Assembly: GCA_900767815.1 (NCBI GenBank)
Contig: CAAGAM010000135.1
Span: forward strand, 1-50,696
Direction of reading: 5' to 3'
Origin: Clostridia bacterium
GTDB lineage: Bacteria; Bacillota; Clostridia; Christensenellales; Borkfalkiaceae
Length of the DNA stretch: 50,696 bases
The notes under the pieces: generated by a model
Database searches by the model: none
The model's input: the letters and a program-made list of their open reading frames with translations, nothing else
Told to the model about the DNA's origin: nothing
Part shown: in pieces, positions 47,337 to 50,696 of the stretch
How the letters are laid out: the number at the start of each line of letters is the position of its first letter
Position numbering within the stretch: the stretch's first letter is position 1
Program-made: the position numbers and the translations under genes

Positions 47337-47358
47337 ACACCCGAATTTCTTCGGGTGT
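47337..47358 (-). terminator. Terminator after rpsU
   Basis: ACACCCGAA (47337-47345) pairs with TTCGGGTGT (47350-47358). On the minus strand it is followed by ATTTTTTTATT. Confidence 0.9.
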
Positions 47359-47388
47359 AAATAAACTTTTTTAAGTTTTAACTAAGAG

Positions 47389-47568
47389 TTAGCCTTTAAT
47401 GCTTCTCTTTCTTGCAGCTTCCGCCTTCTTTTTACGTCTTACGGAAGGTTTTTCATAATGCTCCTTACGGCGCAAATCACCGATTATTCCGTCTCTCGAG
47501 CATTTTCTCTTAAATCTTCTGAGAGCGTTATCGAGCGACTCGTTTTCACCGACTCTTATAGTGGACAT
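47389..47568 (-). CDS. rpsU: 30S ribosomal protein S21
   Basis: 59 residues: MSTIRVGENESLDNALRRFK, RKCSRDGIIGDLRRKEHYEK, PSVRRKKKAEAARKRSIKG. This is the complete small, very basic S21 protein, which helps 30S subunits engage the Shine-Dalgarno region. ATG 47568 is behind AGGAGGG. It is followed by a strong terminator and preceded by a near-consensus promoter, so it forms its own transcript. Confidence 0.97.
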   Translation of the reverse strand: MSTIRVGENESLDNALRRFKRKCSRDGIIGDLRRKEHYEKPSVRRKKKAEAARKRSIKG

Positions 47569-47615
47569 TTCCTCAACCCTCCTTTGCCATAAGGCTGTTA
47601 GTCAAAAGCGTACAA

Positions 47616-47644
47616 ATTATAACAAACAGAATAAAATAAGTCAA
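47616..47644 (-). promoter_or_regulatory. Promoter for rpsU
   Basis: Minus strand TTGACT (47639-47644), 17-base spacer, TATAAT (47616-47621). Confidence 0.9.
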
Positions 47645-47740
47645 GCGTTTAGAGCATACTTTTTAAAAACAAATATCATTCGACGATTTATCCCGTTTTT
47701 CGGCATTTTTTTGTTGCGGCTCCGACGAAATCGGGTAAAA

Positions 47741-48082
47741 TCAAGCGGGTTGCCAGCCCATTTTCTGCCCCGAAAGAATGTGAATGTGCAGGTGCGGAAC
47801 GGTTTGTCCCGCGTCGTCGCCCTGATTGATTATGAGACGGTAGCCGTTTTTAAGCTCGAGAAGGTCTTCGAGAGCGGGGATGGTTTTAAGAATTCTTCCG
47901 ACAAGCTCGCTGTCCTCTTCCGTCATTTCGGCAAGGTATTTGAAGTGTTTTTTGGGGATAGCGAGAAAATGATTTTTAGCCTGAGGATTGATATCCCTTA
48001 TTATGACGAAATCTTCGTTTTCAAACACTTTGTTTACGGGTATTTCCCCGTTTGCGAATTTGCAGAACAAACAGTCTTCCAT
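47741..48082 (-). CDS. HIT-family (HINT-like) nucleotide hydrolase
   Basis: 113 residues. The catalytic histidine triad is HLHIH near the C terminus, followed by LSGQKMGWQPA. The N terminus MEDCLFCKFANGEIPVNKVF and DINPQAKNHFLAIPKKHF are typical of HINT proteins, which hydrolyse nucleoside phosphoramidates and adenylated compounds. The frame is open to 48169, but ATG 48082, behind AAAAGGAG, matches the family. It lies directly downstream of mtaB and prmA on the same strand, likely in the same operon. Confidence 0.94.
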   Translation of the reverse strand: MEDCLFCKFANGEIPVNKVFENEDFVIIRDINPQAKNHFLAIPKKHFKYLAEMTEEDSELVGRILKTIPALEDLLELKNGYRLIINQGDDAGQTVPHLHIHILSGQKMGWQPA

Positions 48083-48149
48083 GTTAAATCTCCTTTTTTC
48101 GTTTGATTTTCGGGCGAATGCCCGATTTTTTATCGCTCGATTTTTTGTT

Positions 48150-49385
48150 TTATTCCGCAAGTTCGGCAAGCGCGCCGTCGCGGAAAGGTTTTGTTAAGCG
48201 GATTTTGATTTTTTTATTTATAAAATCGCTTTTAACGTAACATCTTATATAATTTTCGGTGTAACCGACGAGATATCCGTCCGCCGTTTCTTCGGGGATA
48301 AGCTCGTGAATTTCGCCGAGGTTTTTCTTTATAAAAGCTTCTTTAAGTTCGGCTTTGAGTTTTAAAAGCCTGTCCGTTCTTTCGGCTTTGACGGCGTAAG
48401 GTATTTCTTTGAGTTTGGCTCCCGCCGTTCCTTCGCGCTTGGAGTAGGGGAAGCAGTGAATATCCGCAAAAGCGGCTTTACGCGCCGTATCGAGCGTTTC
48501 TTCGAAGTTTTCATCCGTCTCGGTGGAATAGCCCACTATGATATCGGTGGTTAAGGCGGCGGACGGGAAGAACTTTCGGATAAGTTCGCATTTATTCAGG
48601 AACTCTTCGGCGGTGTAACGGCGGTTCATCGTTTTTAAAACAGCCGTCGAACCGGACTGAAGAGAAAGATGAAAGTGCGGGGCGAAATCCTTCAGTTTTT
48701 TGAGCGACGAAAGGAACTCTTCCGTAATGACGTTCACTTCGAGCGAGCCGAGCCTTATTCGGCAATCAACGTCGATAAGTGCGTCTATAAGCTCTTTAAA
48801 CCCCATATTGTTGTAGTTGTAAGATGAAAGATTTATGCCCGTTATCACGGCCTCGAGGGGCTTTAAATGTTCGATTTCCGCCACGACGTTTTCTGGGTTT
48901 CTCGAGCGGACGCGACCTCTTAAATATGGGATGATGCAATAACTGCAAAAGTTGTTGCACCCGTCTTCGACCTTTATAAAAGCGCGCGTTCTGTCCGATT
49001 TTTCGGGGAGAAATTCCTCGTAATATTCGTCTTTCTGTTCTATCTCCACGCCCTCTTTATCGAGAAGCGAAAGTATTTTGTCTTTTGATTTCGCGCCCGT
49101 AACGAGCGTTACGCCTTTTTTCTTCAAAAAATCTTCGGGAACTTTCTGCGAAGCGCAGCCCGTGACGATTATTTTCGCGTTCTCGTTGAATTTTCTTGCT
49201 CTCGCGATTGTCTGGCGCGATTTCTTTTCGGCTTCGGCGGTTACGGCGCAGGTGTTTATAATATAAAGGTCGGCATAGGAGAGTTCCTCGCTTGTCTCAT
49301 AGCCCATAGCTTTAAGCCCCGCGACGAGCGATTCGCTTTCGCAGCTGTTCACCTTGCAGCCGAGCGTGAATACTACGGCTTTCAT
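48150..49385 (-). CDS. mtaB: tRNA t6A37 methylthiotransferase
   Basis: 411 residues. It converts t6A to ms2t6A at position 37 of tRNAs reading ANN codons. The N-terminal UPF0004 domain has FTLGCKVNSCES, INTCAVTAEAEKKSRQ and VTGCASQ, which bind one 4Fe-4S cluster; the radical SAM motif is CNNFCSYC, followed by the family's IPYLRGRVRSR. The TRAM-like domain is at the C terminus. The GCKVN N terminus separates MtaB from MiaB and RimO. Its start overlaps the prmA stop by four bases. Confidence 0.95.
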   Translation of the reverse strand: MKAVVFTLGCKVNSCESESLVAGLKAMGYETSEELSYADLYIINTCAVTAEAEKKSRQTIARARKFNENAKIIVTGCASQKVPEDFLKKKGVTLVTGAKSKDKILSLLDKEGVEIEQKDEYYEEFLPEKSDRTRAFIKVEDGCNNFCSYCIIPYLRGRVRSRNPENVVAEIEHLKPLEAVITGINLSSYNYNNMGFKELIDALIDVDCRIRLGSLEVNVITEEFLSSLKKLKDFAPHFHLSLQSGSTAVLKTMNRRYTAEEFLNKCELIRKFFPSAALTTDIIVGYSTETDENFEETLDTARKAAFADIHCFPYSKREGTAGAKLKEIPYAVKAERTDRLLKLKAELKEAFIKKNLGEIHELIPEETADGYLVGYTENYIRCYVKSDFINKKIKIRLTKPFRDGALAELAE

Positions 49386-50347
49386 TGTTTGTCGTTACCG
49401 CCTTTTTTTCTCATTACAAGGGCTATCCATTCGCCTTCGTCTTTGCGCTCCAAAAGTTCGAAATCGATCGACGAATATCTGTCTATAACTCCGTTAACGC
49501 GGCTTTTTATGATTCCGCTCATCACCATTACGCCGCCTTTTGCAACGTGTTTCGGAATGCTTTCGGATAATATGAGAAGTACGTCCGCGGTGATGTTTGC
49601 AAGCACAAGTTCGCCCGTGATATTCTTGTCGTCCAAAAGATTGTTGAGGTCAACTTCGCATTTATCCGCAACGCCGTTTATCTCGCAGTTGTGTTTGGCA
49701 GATTTCACGGCGACGTAATCGATATCCGTCATGACGACCTTTTTCGCGCCGAGTTTAGCCGCGGCGATACCTAAAATTCCGCTGCCCGTTCCCACGTCTA
49801 TAACTGTGTTCGCGCTTGCGATGTATTTTTGCATGAGCGAAATCACCATGGACGTCGTTTCGTGTTCGCCGGTGCCGAACGCCATATTGCTGTCGATGAT
49901 AACTTCTATCTGACCTTCCTTAGGCTCGCGCTTTATCCAGGCGGGGCAGATGAGAACGTTGCCGAGTTCGATGGGGCGGTAATGCTTGCGCCATATTTCG
50001 ATCCAGTCGTCCCCGTCGACGATTCTTTTAACCGTCTCCAAGCTTCCCGTTTCTATGTTGCCTTTGCAGTTTTCCTTTAACGTTTCGAGGTCTTTTTCGA
50101 TTTTTTTAACCGTTTCGTCGGTGATATCGAGGGGAATATAGGCTTTTACGAGGGTCACGCCCCGATTAAGCTCCTTTAAAACCTCGTCGTCAACGTAATC
50201 CCACGTCGATTTTCTGTCGTTTAAAAGCTCCACGACGTCTTTAACGTCGGAAATCGCCACGCCGTAATTTGTGTAATTCCACATTATGTCGGCAACGAGT
50301 TCCTGAGCTTCGGTCGTCGTCGATGTCGTAAGTTCGGTAAATTTCAT
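49382..50347 (-). CDS. prmA: Ribosomal protein L11 methyltransferase
   Basis: 321 residues, slightly longer than usual. SAM-binding motif VIDVGTGSGILGIAAAKLGA (motif I), then MTDIDYVAVKSAKHNC and LANITADVLL (the NPPY-like post-I region). Upstream, WRKHYRPIELGNVLICPAW and MAFGTGEHETTSM are characteristic of PrmA. It trimethylates L11. It heads the leftward group prmA-mtaB-HIT under the promoter at 50386-50414. GGAGA precedes the ATG at 50347. Confidence 0.95.
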   Translation of the reverse strand: MKFTELTTSTTTEAQELVADIMWNYTNYGVAISDVKDVVELLNDRKSTWDYVDDEVLKELNRGVTLVKAYIPLDITDETVKKIEKDLETLKENCKGNIETGSLETVKRIVDGDDWIEIWRKHYRPIELGNVLICPAWIKREPKEGQIEVIIDSNMAFGTGEHETTSMVISLMQKYIASANTVIDVGTGSGILGIAAAKLGAKKVVMTDIDYVAVKSAKHNCEINGVADKCEVDLNNLLDDKNITGELVLANITADVLLILSESIPKHVAKGGVMVMSGIIKSRVNGVIDRYSSIDFELLERKDEGEWIALVMRKKGGNDKQ

Positions 50348-50385
50348 GTTTTCTCCGTTTTTCCGGTGTAAAATTATTCATATCA

Positions 50386-50414
50386 ATGATAATACCGATT
50401 GTCAAAAATGTCAA
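50386..50414 (-). promoter_or_regulatory. Promoter for prmA
   Basis: Minus strand TTGACA (50409-50414), 17-base spacer, TATCAT (50386-50391). A second TTGACA-like box overlaps at 50399-50404. Confidence 0.75.
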
Positions 50415-50427
50415 GCGGATAGCCGAT

Positions 50428-50568
50428 AAAAACCCCAACCGAACCCGATTTTCAGGCGTATCTCACGCTTAATTCATTGTTCTTTCCGCGGCTTGTATTT
50501 GTATACTAACCCGCGGAAACGCCTTGCCTTAATCGCAAGGCGCGCCTGAAAATCGAGTTTAGCAGGGG
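50428..50568 (-). ncRNA. Candidate structured RNA or inverted-repeat element with a terminator end
   Basis: GATTTTCAGGCG (50447-50458) pairs with CGCCTGAAAATC (50543-50554). Inside are TTTCCGCGG/CCGCGGAAA (50483-50491, 50511-50519) and CGCCTTGC/GCAAGGCG (50520-50527, 50535-50542), lying end to end with the outer stem. CCCC (50433-50436) and GGGG (50565-50568) extend it. On the minus strand the closing GGGG runs straight into TTTTT, so a leftward transcript would end here. There is no reading frame and no RNA family that I recognise. Confidence 0.5.
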
Positions 50569-50585
50569 TTCTTCTCGACTATCAA

Positions 50586-50693
50586 CCAAAACGTCGCTAT
50601 TTTCGATGATTTCTCTAGAAGGCGACTTTGTTCGTACTTGCTGTACTGGATAAGTCGAATTCGGCATAAATCGTGAAAATATCGGCGTTTTGG
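50586..50693. other. 108-base imperfect long hairpin at the window end
   Basis: The left arm (50586-50612) begins CCAAAACGTCGCTATTTTC and the right arm (50668-50693) ends GAAAATATCGGCGTTTTGG; they are complementary with few mismatches. Inner pairs CGACTT/AAGTCG (50623-50628, 50652-50657) and GTAC/GTAC continue the stem. It lies 18 bases from the element at 50428-50568. The window ends three bases later, so its wider context is unseen. Confidence 0.6.
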
Positions 50694-50696
50694 CTG

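Noticed and set aside
1..50696. tRNA or rRNA genes
   Set aside because: I looked for tRNA-like GGTTCGA arms and rRNA blocks in the intergenic regions and found none I could support.

Overview
The window looks like the chromosome of a strictly anaerobic, low-to-medium GC Firmicute of the class Clostridia. The evidence is a rubrerythrin/rubredoxin pair, a three-subunit bifurcating-type [FeFe] hydrogenase, formate-tetrahydrofolate ligase, Veg, a homodimeric glycyl-tRNA synthetase, strong AGGAGG ribosome sites and many TTGACA-17-TATAAT promoters. The BspA-like leucine-rich surface protein and the palindromic CCTTCCCC/GGGGAAGG repeats suggest an uncultured gut lineage. That last point is inference, and I cannot name a genus.

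Layout. 1-5.2 kb (+): end of a rubrerythrin-like gene, rubredoxin, then the housekeeping operon frr-uppS-cdsA-dxr-rseP (ribosome recycling, isoprenoid and phospholipid precursors, intramembrane protease). 5.2-7.5 kb: accessory patch with a 32-bp tandem repeat array, a broken MATE gene, a small membrane protein and an AAA/DUF4143-type ATPase whose promoter lies between two copies of a 41-bp near-palindrome. 7.6-10.5 kb: aminotransferase and fhs. 10.6-16.4 kb: an islet bracketed by two direct copies of a dispersed repeat (183 bp core). It holds an XRE repressor, a consensus promoter covered by palindromic operators, a 44-residue peptide, a 1147-residue LRR surface protein with a composition break, and an unknown 114-residue protein. 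16.4-19.8 kb: divergent glyS-type and glnS genes. 19.9-25.1 kb: CvpA-like membrane protein, cytosolic GH20 enzyme, a HigBA-like toxin-antitoxin operon with a third HTH gene, and a MATE exporter. 25.3-29.6 kb: hydCBA-type hydrogenase operon behind a foldable leader. 29.8-33.8 kb: SbcD/SbcC-like pair and veg. 33.9-38.5 kb: PH-like membrane protein, ABC-F ATPase, anion transporter, gap. 38.6-43.3 kb: membrane protein with an upstream 29-residue ORF, AraC regulator, CBM9-like protein, CofE-like ligase, rdgB and an MJ0936-type phosphoesterase. 43.5-46.0 kb: polar amino acid ABC transporter. 46.0-50.3 kb (-): two unknown soluble proteins, rpsU, HIT protein, mtaB and prmA. The last 270 bases have no gene but two large foldable elements.

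How the genes work together. The hydrogenase would reoxidise NADH and ferredoxin to H2, matching a fermentative anaerobe. fhs feeds one-carbon units into folate metabolism. gap is the glycolytic dehydrogenase. mtaB, prmA, rpsU, frr and the two synthetases serve translation. The accessory parts are the repeat-bounded LRR islet, the toxin-antitoxin operon and the ATPase with its paired operators.

Most promising for new biology: the unexplained foldable DNA at 50428-50693; the repeat-bounded islet with its repressor-controlled 44-residue peptide; the 32-bp array at 5292-5436; and two genes with apparently leaderless promoters of identical geometry. All calls come from reading the sequence without database searches.
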